Below, in pieces: positions 1 to 13,020 of a stretch of 64,000 nucleotides of DNA (within the stretch, counting starts at the first letter, position 1; the number at the start of each line of letters is the position of its first letter). A program made the position numbers and the translations under genes. Source of the stretch: Acanthochlamys bracteata (taxonomy: Eukaryota; Streptophyta; Magnoliopsida; Pandanales; Velloziaceae); assembly GCA_019914995.1 (NCBI GenBank), contig CM034138.1, positions 4,971,903 to 5,035,902 on the forward strand. The letters are read 5' to 3'. The notes beneath the pieces are model-generated. The model did no database searches. It saw nothing but the letters and a program-made list of their open reading frames with translations, and had not been told where the DNA came from.

Positions 1-3000
1 TGTCAAACAAAGATGAAGACCTTACAAATAACGGCAAGTGAAGCAAAGTAAAATTAAGCGAGAACAGATTTAATTAACAAGAACAAATAATTCCAAAATA
101 ATTTTTGACAGATTGCCTACCTGAAGAAAACTTGAGTTTCTTATTTTTTTGAATGTTATTGATTACCTAACTTGAGTTGAAAATAAAATAGGAGCAGACA
201 GTTATAATACTGAGTGTCAATGTTTGAAATCTTTATAAAGCCTAACTTGTTCTTCAAATATTAGACAAAATAATGTAAAATAATTCCCAATAAAAAAACA
301 AACAAATAGATGATCACTTTTATTTTGTTCCTTTAATTCACATATTTCAATGAAAAAAGTTGTTAAAAGGATTACACAAGCAAGCAATAAAATTGAAAGT
401 AAGCATATACTCGATTGATTGAACACTATGAAGAAATATATTCACACACCAATAAACACAACGTATCTTTCTTTTAAAATAAAATGAGAAGAAAAAATGG
501 AAATTAAAAAATAAACAAACTTGAGTTCCTAACAAATTAAGCAAGTTAAAGAGAATCAAACAATCGAGAAACAAAGAAATTTAACTAAAGAGAACATGAC
601 CTTTGATTGCTTGCCGAGATCTCATAGTTACCCAACAACCAGTTCTCGGTTCCTTCTTTTGATGTCAAACAAAGATGAAGAGCTTACAAAAATAACGGCA
701 AGTGAAAGCAAAGTAAAGTTAAGCGAGAATAGATTTAACTAACAAGAACAAATAATTCCAAAATAATTTTTGATGATTGCCCCTCTCTGAAGAAAACTTG
801 AGTTTCTTATTTTTTAGAATGTTATTGATTACCTAACTTGAGTTCGAAAATAGAGAGCGCAAAGTTATAATACGAGTGTCAATGTTTGAAATCTTTAAAA
901 GCCTAACTTGTTCTTCAAATATTAAACAAAATAATAATGCTAAATAATTTCCCAATAATAAAATAACAAACAACGATGATCACTTTTATTTTTTTCACTT
1001 TAATTCACCTATTTCAACAGAAAGAGTTGTTAAAAGGATTATACAAGCAACAATTTAATTGAAAGGTAAAGATATACTCGATTGATTGAACACTATTAAG
1101 AAATATATTCACCCACCAATAAACACACCGTATTTTCTTTTAAAATGAAATGAGAAAAAATGGAAATTAAAAAATAAACAAACTTGAGAGTTCCTAACAA
1201 ATTAAGCAAGTTAAAGAGAATCAAATAATAGAGAAAACAAAGAAATTTAACTAAAGAGAACATGACCTTTGATTGCTTGAGATCATCACAATACCCAACA
1301 ATCAGGTCTCGGTTCCTTCTTTTGATGTCAAACAAACAAAGAAGAAGACCTTACAAAAACGGCAAGTGAAGCAAAGTAAAGTTAAGCGAGAATAGATTTA
1401 ACTAACAAGAACAAATAATTCCAAAATAATTTTTTGTGATTGCCTCTCTGAAGAAAACTTGAGTTTCTTATTTTTTAGAATGTTATTGATTACCTAACTG
1501 AGTTTGAAAATAGGAGCGAGCAAACAAGTTATAATCTGAGTGTCAATGTTTGAAATCTTTTTATAAAGCACAACTTGTTCTTCAAATATTAGACAAAGTA
1601 ATGTTAAATAATTTCCCAATAATAAAATAACAAATAGTACGATCACTTTTTTTTCTTCCTTTAATTCACCTATTTCAATGAAAAAGAGTTGTAAAAAAGG
1701 ATTATACAAGCAAGCACTTAAACTGAAAGGTACCATATACTCGATTGATTGAACACTATTAAGAAATATATTCACCCACCAATAAACACAACGTATGTTC
1801 TTTTAAAATAAAATGAGATGGAAAAATAGAAATTAAAATAATAAACAAACCGATACCTCATTAATTAAACAAGTTAAAGAGAATGAAACAATCGAGACAA
1901 CAAAGAAACTTAACTAAAGAGAACATGAACCTTGATTGCTTTGCAGACATCTACAATACCCAACAACCAGGTCTCGGTTCCTTCTTTTGATGTCAAACAA
2001 AGATGAAGAGACTTACAAATATAACGGCAAGTGAAGCAAAGTAAAATTAGCGAACAGATTTAATTAACAAGAACAAATAATTCCAAAATAATTTTTTTGA
2101 CAGATTGCCTACCGCTGAAGAAAACTTGAGTTTCTTATTTTTTAGAATGTTATTGATTACCTAACTTGAGTTCGAAAATAGAGCAGCAGACAAGTTATAA
2201 TACGAGTGTCAATGTTTGAAATCTTTAAAAGCCTAATTTGTTCTTCAAATATTAAACAAAATAATGCTAAAATAATTTCCCAATAATAAAATAACAAATA
2301 GTATGATCACTTTTTTTTTTCTTCCTTTAATTCACCTATTTCATGAGAAAGAGTTGTTAAAAGGATTACACAAGCAAGCAATTAAATTGAAAGTAAGCAT
2401 ATACTCGATTGATTGAACACTATGAAGAAATATATTCACCCACCAATAAACACAATCGTTTTTTCTTTTAAAATAAAATGAGAATGAAAAATGGAAATTA
2501 AAAAAATAAACAAACTTGAGTTCCTAACAAATTAAGCAAGTTAAAGAGAATCAAACAATAGAGAGAGAACAAAGAAATTTAACTAAAGAGAACATGAACC
2601 TTTGATTGCTTGCCGACATCTACACAATACCCAACAACCAGGTCTCGGTTCCTTCTTTTGATGTCAAACAAAGATGAAGACCTTACAAATAACGGCAAGT
2701 GAAGCAAAAGTAAAATTAAGCAGAATAGATTTAATTAACAAGAACAAATAATTCCAAAATAATTTTTGTGATTGCCTCACTGCTGAAGAAAACTTGAGTT
2801 TCTTATTTTTTAGAATGTTATTGATTACCTAACTTGAGTTGAAAATAGGAGCAAAAAAGTTATAATACGAGTGTCAATGTTTGAAATCTTTATAAAGCCT
2901 AAATTATTCTTCAAATATTAGACAAAGTAATGTTAAATAATTTCCCAATAATAAAAATAACAAATAGTACGATGACTTCCTTTTTTTTCTTCCTTTAATT

Positions 3001-6000
3001 CACCTATTTCAATGAAAAGAGTTGTTAAAAGGATTATACAAGCAAGCAAACTAAACTGAAAGGTACCATATACTCGATTGATTGAACACTATTAAGAAAT
3101 ATATTCACCCACCAATAAACACAACGTATGTTCTTTTAAAATAAAATGAGAAGGAAAAATGGAAATTAAAATAATAAACAAACCGATACCTCAGTAACTT
3201 AAGCAAGTTAAGGAGAATGAAACAATCGAGAGAACAAAGAAACTTAACTAAAGAGAACATGACCCTTTGATTGCTTGCAGACATCTACAATACCCAACAA
3301 CCAGGTCTCGGTTCCTTCTTTTGATGTCAAACAAAGATGAAGACCTTACAAATAACGGCAAGTGAAGCAAAGTAAAGTTAGGCAGAACAGATATAATTAA
3401 CAAGAACAAATAATTCCAAAATAATTTTTGACAGATTGCCTACCGCGAAGAAAACTTGAGTTTCTTATTTTTTAGAATGTTATTGATTACCTAACTTGAG
3501 TTGAAAAAATAGGAGCAACAGAGTTAGTTATAATGAGTGTCAATGTTTGAAATCTTTATAAAGCACAACTTGTTCTTCAAATATTAGACAAAGTAATGTT
3601 AAATAATTTCCCAATAATAAAATAACAAATAGTACGATGACTTCCTTTTTCTTCCTTTAATTCACCTATTTCAACAGAAAGAGTTGTTAAAAGGATTACA
3701 CAAGCAAGCAACTAAACTGAAAGGTAGCATATACTCGATTGATTGAACACTATTAAGAAATATATTCACCCACCAATAAACACAACGTATGTTCTTTTAA
3801 AATAAAATGAGATGGAAAAAATGGAAATTAAAATAATAAACAAACCGATACCTCTAAAGAACTTAAGCAAGTTAAGGAGAATCAAACAATCGAGAGAACA
3901 AAGAAACTTAACTAAAGAAGAACATGACCCTTTGATTGATTGCTTGCAGACATCTACAATACCCAACAACAAGGTCTCGGTTCCTTCTTTTGATGTCAAA
4001 CAAAGATGAAGACCTTACAAACAAATAACGGCAAGTCAAAACAAAGTAAAATTAGCGAAACAGATTTAACTAATAAGAACAAATAATTCCAAAATATTTT
4101 TTTTGATTGATTGCTACTGCATGAAGAAAACTTGAGTTTCTTATTTTATATAATGTTCTTGATTACCTAACTTGAGTTCGAAAATAGGAGCAGCAAGCTG
4201 TAATACGAGTGTCAACGTTTGAAACCTTCAAAAAGCCTAACTCGTTCTACAAATATTAAACAAAATAATGCTAAGTTAATCGTCAATAAGAAGATAACAA
4301 ACAGTATGATCACTTTTATTTTGTTCACTTAATTCACATATTTCAACAGAAAAGTTGTTAAAAGGATTACACAAGCAAGCAATTTAATTGAAAGTAAAGA
4401 CATACTCGATTGACTGAACACCATGAAGAAATATTCACACACCAGCAAGCATACCGTCTTTTCTTTTAAGCTGAAACGAGAAGAAAGAATGGAAACTAAA
4501 AAAATAAACAAACTTGAGTTCCTAACAAATTAAGCAAGTTAAAGAGAATCAAATAATAGAGAAAGCAAAGAAATTTAACTAAAGAGAACATGACCTCTTA
4601 ATTGCTTGCCGAGATCTACAAAGTTACCCAACAATCAGTTCTCGGTTCCTTCTTTTGATGTCAAACAAACATGAAGAGCTCACAAATAACGGCAAGTGAA
4701 GCAAAGTAAAGTTAGGCAGAATAGATTTAACTAACAAGAACAAATAATTCCAAAATAATTTTTGACAGATTCCCTACTGCGAAGAAAACTTGAGTTTCTT
4801 ATTTTTTAGAATGTTATTGATTACCTAACTTGAGTTGAAAATAGGAGCGAAAGTTATAATCTGAGTGTCAATGTTTGAAATCTTTATAAAGCACAACTTG
4901 TTCTTCAAATATTAGACAAAGTAATGTGAAATAATTTCCCAATAATAAAAAAACAAATAGTACGATGACTTCCTTTTTCTTCCTTTAATTCACCTATTTC
5001 AACAGAAAGAGTTGTTAAAAGGATTATACAAGCAAGCAACTTAACTGAAAGGTACCATACACTCGATTGATTGAACACTATTAAGAAATATATTCACCCA
5101 CCAATGAACACACCGTATGTTCTTTTAAAATGAAATGAGATGGAAAAATAGAAATTAAAATAATAAACAAACCGATACCTCAGTAACTTAAACAAGTTAA
5201 GGAGAATGAAACAATCGAGACAACAAAGAAACCTAAGTAAAGAGAACATGAACCTTTGATTGCTTGCCGACATCTACAATACCCAACAACCAGGTCTCGG
5301 TTCCTTCTTTTGATGTCAAACAAAGATGAAGACCTTACAAATAACGGCAAGTGAAGCAAAAAAAAAAAGTTAGGCAGAACAGATTTAATTAACAAGAACA
5401 AATAATTCCAAAATAATTTTTGATGATTGCCTCACCATGAAGAAAAACTTGAGTTTCTTATTTTTTGAATGTTATTGATTACCTAACTTGAGTTCGAAAA
5501 TAGGAGCAGCAAGTTATAATACGAGTGTCAATGTTTGAAATCTTTATAAAGCCTAAATTATTCTTCAAATATTAGACAAAGTAATGTTAAATAATTTCCC
5601 AATAATAAAATAACAAATAGTACGATGACTTCCTTTTTCTTCCTTTAATTCACCTATTTCAACAGAAAGAGTTGTTAAAAGGATTACACAAGCAAGCAAC
5701 TAAACTGAAAGGTAGCATATACTCGATTGATTGAACACTATTAAGAAATATATTCACCCACCAATAAACACAACGTATGTTCTTTTAAAATAAAATGAGA
5801 ATGAAAAATGGAAATTACAATAATAAACAAACCGATACCTCAGTAACTTAAGCAAGTTAAGGAGAATCGAACAATCGAGAGAACAAAGAAACTTAACTAA
5901 AGAGAACATGACCCTTTGATTGCTTGCAGACATCTACAATACCCAACAACCAGGTCTCGGTTCCTTCTTTTGATGTCAAATAAAGATGAAGACCTTACAA

Positions 6001-9000
6001 ATAACGGCAACTGAAACACAGTAAAGTTAGGCAGAACAGATCTAACTAATAAGAACAAATAATTCCAAAATAATTTTTGACAGATTGCCTACCGCGAAGA
6101 AAACTTGAGTTTCTTATTTTGTATAATGTTCTTGATTACCTAACTTGAGTTCGAAAATAGGAGCAAGCTGTAATACGAGTGTCAACGTTTGAAACCTTCA
6201 AAAAGCCTAACTCGTTCTACAAATATTAAACAAAATAATGCTAAGCTAATCGTCAATAAGAAGATAACAAACAGTATGATCACTTTTATTTTGTTCACTT
6301 AATTCACATATTTCAACAGAAAAGTTGTTAAAAGGATTACACAAGCAAGCAATTTAATTGAAAGTAAAGACATACTCGATTGACTGAACACCATGAAGAA
6401 ATATTCACACACCAGCAAGCATACCGTCTTTTCTTTTAAAATAAAAAACGAGAAGAAAGAATGAAAAAAAAAAATAAACAAACTTGAGTTCCTAACAAAT
6501 TAAGCAAGTTAAAGAGAATCAAATAATAGAGAAAGCAAAGAAATTTAACTAAAGAGAACATGACCTCTTAATTGCTTGCCGAGATCTACAAAGTTACCCA
6601 ACAATCAGTTCTCGGTTCCTTCTTTTGATGTCAAACAAACATGAAGAGCTCACAAATAACGGCAAGTGAAGCAAAGTAAAGTTAGGCAGAATAGATTTAA
6701 CTAACAAGAACAAATAATTCCAAAATAATTTTTGACAGATTCCCTACTGCGAAGAAAACTTGAGTTTCTTATTTTTTAGAATGTTATTGATTACCTAACT
6801 TGAGTTCGAAAATAGGAGCAGCAAGCTGTAATACGAGTGTCAATGTTTGAAATCTTTATAAAGCACAACTTGTTCTTCAAATATTAGACAAAGTAATGTG
6901 AAATAATTTCCCAATAATAAAAAAACAAATAGTATGATGACTTGACTTTTTTCTTCTTTAATTCACCTATTTCAACAGAAAGAGTTGTTAAAAGGATTAT
7001 ACAAGCAAGCAACTTAACTGAAAGGTACCATACACTCGATTGATTGAACACTATTAAGAAATATATTCACCCACCAATGAACACACCGTATGTTCTTTTA
7101 AAATGAAATGAGATGGAAAAATAGAAATTAAAATAATAAACAAACCGATACCTCAGTAACTTAAACAAGTTAAGGAGAATGAAACAATCGAGACAACAAA
7201 GAAACCTAAGTAAAGAGAACATGAACCTTTGATTGCTTGCCGACATCTACAATACCCAACAACCAGGTCTCGGTTCCTTCTTTTGATGTCAAACAAAGAT
7301 GAAGACCTTACAAATAACGGCAAGTGAAGCAAAGTAAAATTAGGCAGAACAGATTTAATTAACAAGAACAAATAATTCCAAAATAATTTTTGACAGATTG
7401 CCTACCGCGAAGAAAACTTGAGTTTCTTATTTTTTTGAATGTTATTGATTACCTAACTTGAGTTCGAAAATAGGAGCAGCAAGTTATAATACGAGTGTCA
7501 ATGTTTGAAATCTTTATAAAGCCTAAATTATTCTTCAAATATTAGACAAAGTAATGTTAAATAATTTCCCAATAATAAAATAACAAATAGTACGATGACT
7601 TCCTTTTTCTTCCTTTAATTCACCTATTCCAACAGAAAGAGTTGTTAAAAGGATTACACAAGCAAGCAACAAAACTGAAAGGTAGCATATACTCGATTGA
7701 TTGAACACTATTAAGAAATATATTCACCCACCAATAAACACAACGTATGTTCTTTTAAAATAAAATGAGAATGAAAAATGGAAATTACAATAATAAACAA
7801 ACCGATACCTCAGTAACTTAAGCAAGTTAAGGAGAATCGAACAATCGAGAGAACAAAGAAACTTAACTAAAGAGAACATGACCCTTTGATTGCTTGCAGA
7901 CATCTACAATACCCAACAACCAGGTCTCGGTTCCTTCTTTTGATGTCAAACAAAGATGAAGACCTTACAAATAACGGCAAGTGAAGCAAAGTAAAATTAA
8001 ATTAGAGAGCAGATTTAATTAACAAGAACAAATAATTCCAAAATAATTTTTTTGATTGATTGCCACATGAAGAAAACTTGAGTTTCTTATTTTTTTGAAT
8101 GTTATTGATTACCTAACTTGAGTTCGAAAATAGGAGCAGCAAGTTATAATACGAGTGTCAATGTTTGAAATCTTTATAAAGCCTAAATTATTCTTCAAAT
8201 ATTAGACAAAGTAATGTTAAATAATTTCCCAATAAATAAAATAAAAAAATATGATGATGACTTTTTTTTCTTCCTTTAATTCACCTATTTCAAATGAAAA
8301 GAGTTGTTAAAAAAGGATTACACAAGCAAGCAACTAAACTGAAAGGTAGCATATACTCGATTGATTGAACACTATTAAGAAATATATTCACCCACCAATA
8401 AACACAACGTATGTTCTTTTAAAATAAAATGAGAATGAAAAATGGAAATTACAATAATAAACAAACCGATACCCTAAAGAAATTAAGCAAGTTAAAGAGA
8501 ATCAAACAATCGAGAGAACAAAGAAACTTAACTAAAGAGAACATGACCCTTTGATTGCTTGCCGACATCTACAATACCCAACAACCAGGTCTCGGTTCCT
8601 TCTTTTGATGTCAAACAAAGATGAAGACCTTACAAATAACGGCAAGTGAAGCAAAGTAAAGTTAGGCAGAACAGATATAATTAACAAGAACAAATAATTC
8701 CAAAATAATTTTTGACAGATTGCCTACCGCGAAGAAAACTTGAGTTTCTTATTTTTTAGAATGTTATTGATTACCTAACTTGAGTCGAAAAAATAGGAGC
8801 GACAAGTTTAATATCGAGTGTCAATGTTTGAAATCTTTATAAAGCACAACTTGTTCTTCAAATATTAGACAAAGTAATGTTAAATAATTTCCCAATAATA
8901 AAATAACAAATAGTATGATGACTTTTTTTTTTTCTTCCTTTAATTCACCTATTTCAACAGAAAAAGAGTTGTTAAAAGGATTACACAAGCAAGCAACTAA

Positions 9001-10032
9001 ATTGAAAGGTAGCATATACTCGATTGATTGAACACTATTAAGAAATATATTCACCCACCAATAAACACAACGTATGTTCTTTTAAAAAAAAATGAGATGG
9101 AAAAATAGAAATTAAAATAATAAACAAACGATACCTCAAGAAATTAAGCAAGTTAAAGAGAATCAAACAATCGAGAGAACAAAGAAACTTAACTAAAGAG
9201 AACATGACCCTTTGATTGCTTGCAGAGACATCTATAATACCAACAAACCAGGTCTCGGTTCCTTCTTTTGATGTCAAACAAAGATGAAGACCTTACAAAT
9301 AACGGCAAGTGAAAAAAGTAAAGTTAAGTTAGTGAACAGATTTAACTAATAAGAACAAATAATTCCAAAATAATTTTTGATGATTGCCCTACTGAAGAAA
9401 ACTTGAGTTTCTTATTTTTATAATGTTCTTGATTACCTAACTTGAGTTCGAAAATAGGAGCATGAGAAGTCAAATAATCTGAGTGTCAACGTTTGAAACC
9501 TTCAAAAAGCCTAACTCGTTCTACAAATATTAAACAAAATAATGCTAAGTTAATCGTCAATAAGAAGATAACAAACAGTATGATCACTTTTATTTTGTTC
9601 ACTTAATTCACATATTTCAACAGAAAAGTTGTTAAAAGGATTACACAAGCAAGCAATTTAATTGAAAGTAAAGACATACTCGATTGACTGAACACCATGA
9701 AGAAATATTCACACACACCAATAAACATACCGTCTTTTCTTTTAAGCTGAAACGAGAAGAAAGAATGGAAACTAAAAAAATAAACAAACTTGAGTTCCTA
9801 ACAAATTAAGCAAGTTAAAGAGAATCAAATAATAGAGAAAGCAAAGAAATTTAACTAAAGAGAACATGACCTCTTAATTGCTTGCCGAGATCTACAAAGT
9901 TACCCAACAATCAGTTCTCGGTTCCTTCTTTTGATGTCAAACAAACATGAAGAGCTCACAAATAACGGCAAGTGAAGCAAAGTAAAGTTAGGCAGAATAG
10001 ATTTAACTAACAAGAACAAATAATTCCAAAAT
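1..10032. repeat. Tandem satellite array, monomer about 660 bp
   Basis: The same sequence recurs head to tail. Taking 'tgtcaaacaaagatgaag' as the unit start, units begin near 1, 663, 1326, 1991, 2662, 3325, 3994, 4659, 5314, 5974, 6629, 7287, 7944, 8609, 9272 and 9935. Spacings are 655 to 671 bp, giving 15 full units and a partial one. Variation between units is mostly small indels in A- or T-runs plus scattered substitutions. Two subtypes are visible. Type B units (3994, 5974, 9272) share 'gtcaacgtttgaaacc', 'taatcgtcaataag' and 'gacctcttaattgc'; the others (type A) differ at all three. Short minus-strand ORFs exist, but neither length nor frame is kept between units, so the array is judged non-coding. 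The monomer is about four times a nucleosome repeat of 165 bp, which is compatible with, not proof of, a heterochromatic satellite. Confidence 0.97.
3994..7943. repeat. Two copies of a three-monomer higher-order repeat (about 1.97 kb each)
   Basis: Within the satellite, 3994-5973 and 5974-7943 each have the order B, A1, A2. The B units share the subtype markers. The A1 units (4659 and 6629) share 'acatgaagagctcac' and 'gacagattccctactgcg'. The A2 units (5314 and 7287) share 'gcctaaattattcttc' and 'gaaattacaataataaac'. Matching units in the two copies are far more alike than neighbouring units. The next blocks (7944, 8609) are A-type; a B at 9272 followed by an A1-like start at 9935 suggests the pattern resumes just before the gap. 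Confidence 0.75.
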
Positions 10033-10132
10033 NNNNNNNNNNNNNNNNNNNNNNNNNNNNNNNNNNNNNNNNNNNNNNNNNNNNNNNNNNNNNNNNNNNN
10101 NNNNNNNNNNNNNNNNNNNNNNNNNNNNNNNN
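10033..10132. other. Assembly gap of exactly 100 Ns
   Basis: A run of 100 N follows the partial sixteenth satellite unit. A round 100 is the usual placeholder for a gap of unknown size, so the satellite's right edge and true copy number cannot be read here. Confidence 0.98.
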
Positions 10133-10480
10133 AGCAAATTAGGACTAGAAATATGATATGTGAGAGCCAAGGAGAAAGCAATAAACAAAAAGAATTGACT
10201 GAAACCTGAAAAGGAATTGCAACAAAACTAAAACTTAAAAGGAAAATATTGATTGGTTCCACCCTCTTTTAGGTTTGGATGACTCTTACACTCTGTTTGG
10301 ATTAAGAGTAATGGAGAGTGATTGGGAGTAAATGAATTAATTACTCCTCTTGTTCGGCAATAAATTTATAAGATTAATCGAGAGAATTTTAACTCCATTG
10401 ATCTTTATTTAGGAGTAATTCGTTACACCCCAATGTGGGGTGTAACCAGGTGAAGAGAATTTTGAGCAACTATAGATGTT
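10133..10480. other. Unique flank with a possible truncated MITE and a short perfect hairpin
   Basis: The first 130 bases after the gap are A-rich and unlike the satellite. From about 10290 the sequence 'ctgtttggattaagagtaat' followed by mirrored 'ggagtaa / ttactcc' motifs resembles the end of a plant TIR miniature element, but no matching second end is seen. At 10422-10446 there is an 11-bp perfect stem (gttacacccca / tggggtgtaac) with a 3-base loop. No gene is visible. Confidence 0.4.
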
Positions 10481-10499
10481 CTGAAGTTTCTATATTGGC

Positions 10500-11232
10500 C
10501 ATATTATTTGGTGATATTTACGCACAAATTTTAGGTGTTCATTCGATGCAGCTCACCGTCACGCTCCTTTCAATTTCTTTTTCGATCGACTCCTTCACTC
10601 GTCGCGCTCTCCTCCGATTTCGCCTTGTCGCTCGCTGTCTCGCTGCCGTCAATCAAGGTACATTCTGGAACTTCATTTCGATTTCATTTTTGCCACTCCT
10701 TTCAATTTCTTTTTCGATTTGATTTCGTCGAATTCAATTTCTGTGAATATTTCAATTTCGTCGGATTTTCTAATTTCTTCTTAAAGATTTCGTCTATTTT
10801 ATTTGATTTGGACTGAATTCTTCTTCGATTTATTCTTCTATTTTCTTCAACTAGAAGAAAGGAAGAAAAAACTAGTTCATCTTCGATAGAGAAGAAAAAA
10901 GAAAAGAAAGATCTAATCTTTCAAGAGTTTTTCGTTACTCTACTGTAGCAAACAACAGTTATTTTTCTCGATTGTTTCAAGTTTGAGCAACATATAAAAA
11001 TCGGAAGGAGATATTTTAACTGAAAGACAATGCATATAGAGTTGCAGTGATCGAATTGAATTGGAGAATATTCAAACAATAATGGGCGATGATAAGGTTA
11101 TTGGCAGTAGTGGAGTTGAGACAGGGAACTGTTGATTCCTGTAGGAAAGGAATTCCAACTAATGATTTTGATTCAAATAAGCCCCCGGCGTCTTCTTCTG
11201 CTGCAGGCCATTTAAACCACACCAGTAGAGAG
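10500..11232 (+). pseudogene. 5' end of an unidentified host gene: 5'UTR exon, intron, start exon
   Basis: A C/T-rich leader (about 10535-10657) ends in 'caag|gtacat', a good plant donor. A T-rich intron follows to an acceptor at 11045-11047 ('gagttgcag'). The next exon (11048-11232) has an ATG at 11082 in a fair context (aataATGGG) and ends at a donor 'gag|gtaatt'. The first 17 codons read MGDDKVIGSSGVETGNC and then hit a stop. One base later a second frame stays open to the donor and reads like protein (ends PPASSSAAGHLNHTSRE), so a single-base shift has probably broken the exon. I do not recognise the protein. An LTR-like element lies 215 bp into the following intron and no convincing next exon is found. 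An assembly or sequencing error instead of a real shift cannot be excluded. Confidence 0.5.
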
Positions 11233-11446
11233 GTAATTGTTTAATTTGGTTTGATTCGAATCGATTTCTCGAGATTTATTGCTAAGGAAGTCGATTTCTG
11301 GTTAGTTTAGGACTGATTTAGCTTTATTTTTGCGCATTTTGATGTGTCAGGTGATTAAACCTAGTGACATATGATGGAATTGGTTTCCAAAATTCTCAGT
11401 AAAGTCTTACATGCATGCATGGATGATTACACTAGAGGAAATATTC
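11233..11446 (+). other. Intron-like DNA between start exon and LTR A
   Basis: T-rich sequence after the donor at 11233, with no repeat or ORF. It ends where similarity to LTR B starts. Confidence 0.4.
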
Positions 11447-13020
11447 AAAATTTTCTTAGCGCAGGCAAAGTGTAATGTTTATATTTCTGTGGGCTTAAGA
11501 AAGCTATAGTTAGTAATAGTGGCCCATATATGCAATGTCGAATTCTTTTAATTTTTCCTTCTTCTTCTTCCTTCCTCTCTGCCTGCCCGCAACACCCACC
11601 AGTCCTCCTCCTTCTAGCTCCTCTCCGGCGTGAAATCAACCCTTCTCCGGCGATATTCATTTCATTTCATCCTCTCAAGCCATCCTCCTTCTCATTTCCA
11701 CTAGTCCTTATCGTTTCCAGTGAGCTCCACTGTGCAGCATAGAAAAATTAGGATTTTGTCCGACCGTTTCACCGGCGATTCGACGATGGTGAGTAGCTAG
11801 AAACGTTTCCCTCAACTTGCTAAGTCTTTTCCCTCATTTAATTGCGTTGATTTTCAGCTCCGGCGCTTGATTTCGCGTGAGTTCGCTGCCGGACGTTATT
11901 TCGTCGATTCCAGCCGTCGGCGACAAAATTGAAGCTAGTCGTCTATTCCATCGTATTCTACGAGCAGTGTTGCTCCTCTTCGCTGCCTCGAACGCTTTTG
12001 GCCGGAACCCTAGCTCGCCGTAATCCGGCGAACTTTCCGACGATTCGGTTAGGTGAGTTAAAAATATTTGCATCGCGTATTTGAGATTGTTGTTAGAGGA
12101 AATATTAATTCGTTTCGTTTTAGGAAATTGTTGCATTAAAAATATGCGAATTATTTCCGGTTCAAGTCGTTTTAGCATTCGATCGTCTCACCTCGTCGGT
12201 AAGGTTCTTGGATTCATTAGATTCATATTTATTGTGTAGTGGATAGGAAATTGAACGAGTTAAATAGATGAAATTTTAGAATGGTTCACCACCATATGCT
12301 ATTGAACCTTGGACTCAAATTTAGTTAGGTATTTATTGCAAATATTTGATTTAGCTTTCATTAGCGTGCTTATTATTGAATACGCCTGTATGCACGTTAG
12401 GTGGTACGAGTGACTTGAGTTCGGACGGTGCGGCTTAGAGTTGACAGTTGATATAGTACTTGCTTGGACTACAGGTGAGGGTTACCGTGCCACATTTTCT
12501 TTCTAAATTAACGTTAGGCTTTCGGCACAGGTAGCATTTGCTTTGAAAATTCTGGCATACCTTGTCATTTTTGTTACATATTTGATCTATCCTTCATGTT
12601 ACATATGCATGTACATGCTTATGTTTATTTGACATCATGTTTATATTTATTACTAGCATGTTCGCATACTGTATATTATGTGGCATAATTATGAGAATAT
12701 GCAATATACATGTCAATATTTTTCTTTCATATATGCGTAAATATAATCACGATAGCATTGAAGGCATTGGGCATAGCATATTCATTGTGTGAAAACCTAT
12801 TATATTGTATCTACTTATTAGGGACTGCATTGGTATAGGACAATGCAGAATCAAACAGGTATTGTCATAACCTATTATACTATGTATGCTTGAATGAGAT
12901 ATTGATACGGTGGGTCCCAGGATATACTGGGCACCAAAATACATGGATAGCAGATGGGTCTTAGGACATACTGGGCATCGAGTTATAAGATATGAATTGT
13001 CGGTGGGTCCTAGGACATGT
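11447..13020 (+). mobile_element. LTR-like fragment A, 5' part only
   Basis: This stretch is similar, in opposite orientation, to 17260-18839 (fragment B). Both share a leader with 'ctccggcgcttgatttcgcg' and 'tacgcgatgc / gcatcgcgta', the block 'gtgcacgttaggtggtacga'-like sequence near 12395, 'ggctttcggcacaggtagc', and a small tandem array. Identity by eye is roughly 80 percent. The CCGG-rich leader followed by AT-rich sequence fits long plant Ty3/gypsy LTRs, but no internal domain is attached, so the superfamily is inferred. The 3' portion is missing: similarity stops in the third tandem motif. It is an old, truncated relic sitting in what looks like an intron of the gene at 10500. Confidence 0.6.
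12909..13019 (+). repeat. Short tandem motif inside LTR A (about 44-49 bp period)
   Basis: The motif 'ggtgggtcccaggatatact' followed by gggcacc recurs at 12909, 12953 and 13002, with the last copy cut short. The same motif forms four units in LTR B. Confidence 0.75.

Noticed and set aside
1-10032. Many minus-strand ORFs of 60-95 codons in the satellite
   Set aside because: Start, frame and length change from unit to unit because of small indels, so there is no sign of coding selection.
1-10032. Regular repeats as a possible CRISPR array
   Set aside because: The period is about 660 bp and the whole unit is repeated, not short repeats with unique spacers; the genome is a plant's.
10435-10816. 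Two overlapping plus ORFs of about 94 codons
   Set aside because: They lie across a 5'UTR exon and an intron with C/T-rich simple composition and better fit a leader.
11445-12178. ORFs rich in R, E and S on both strands
   Set aside because: They fall inside LTR A and reflect its CCGG-rich and purine-rich leader.
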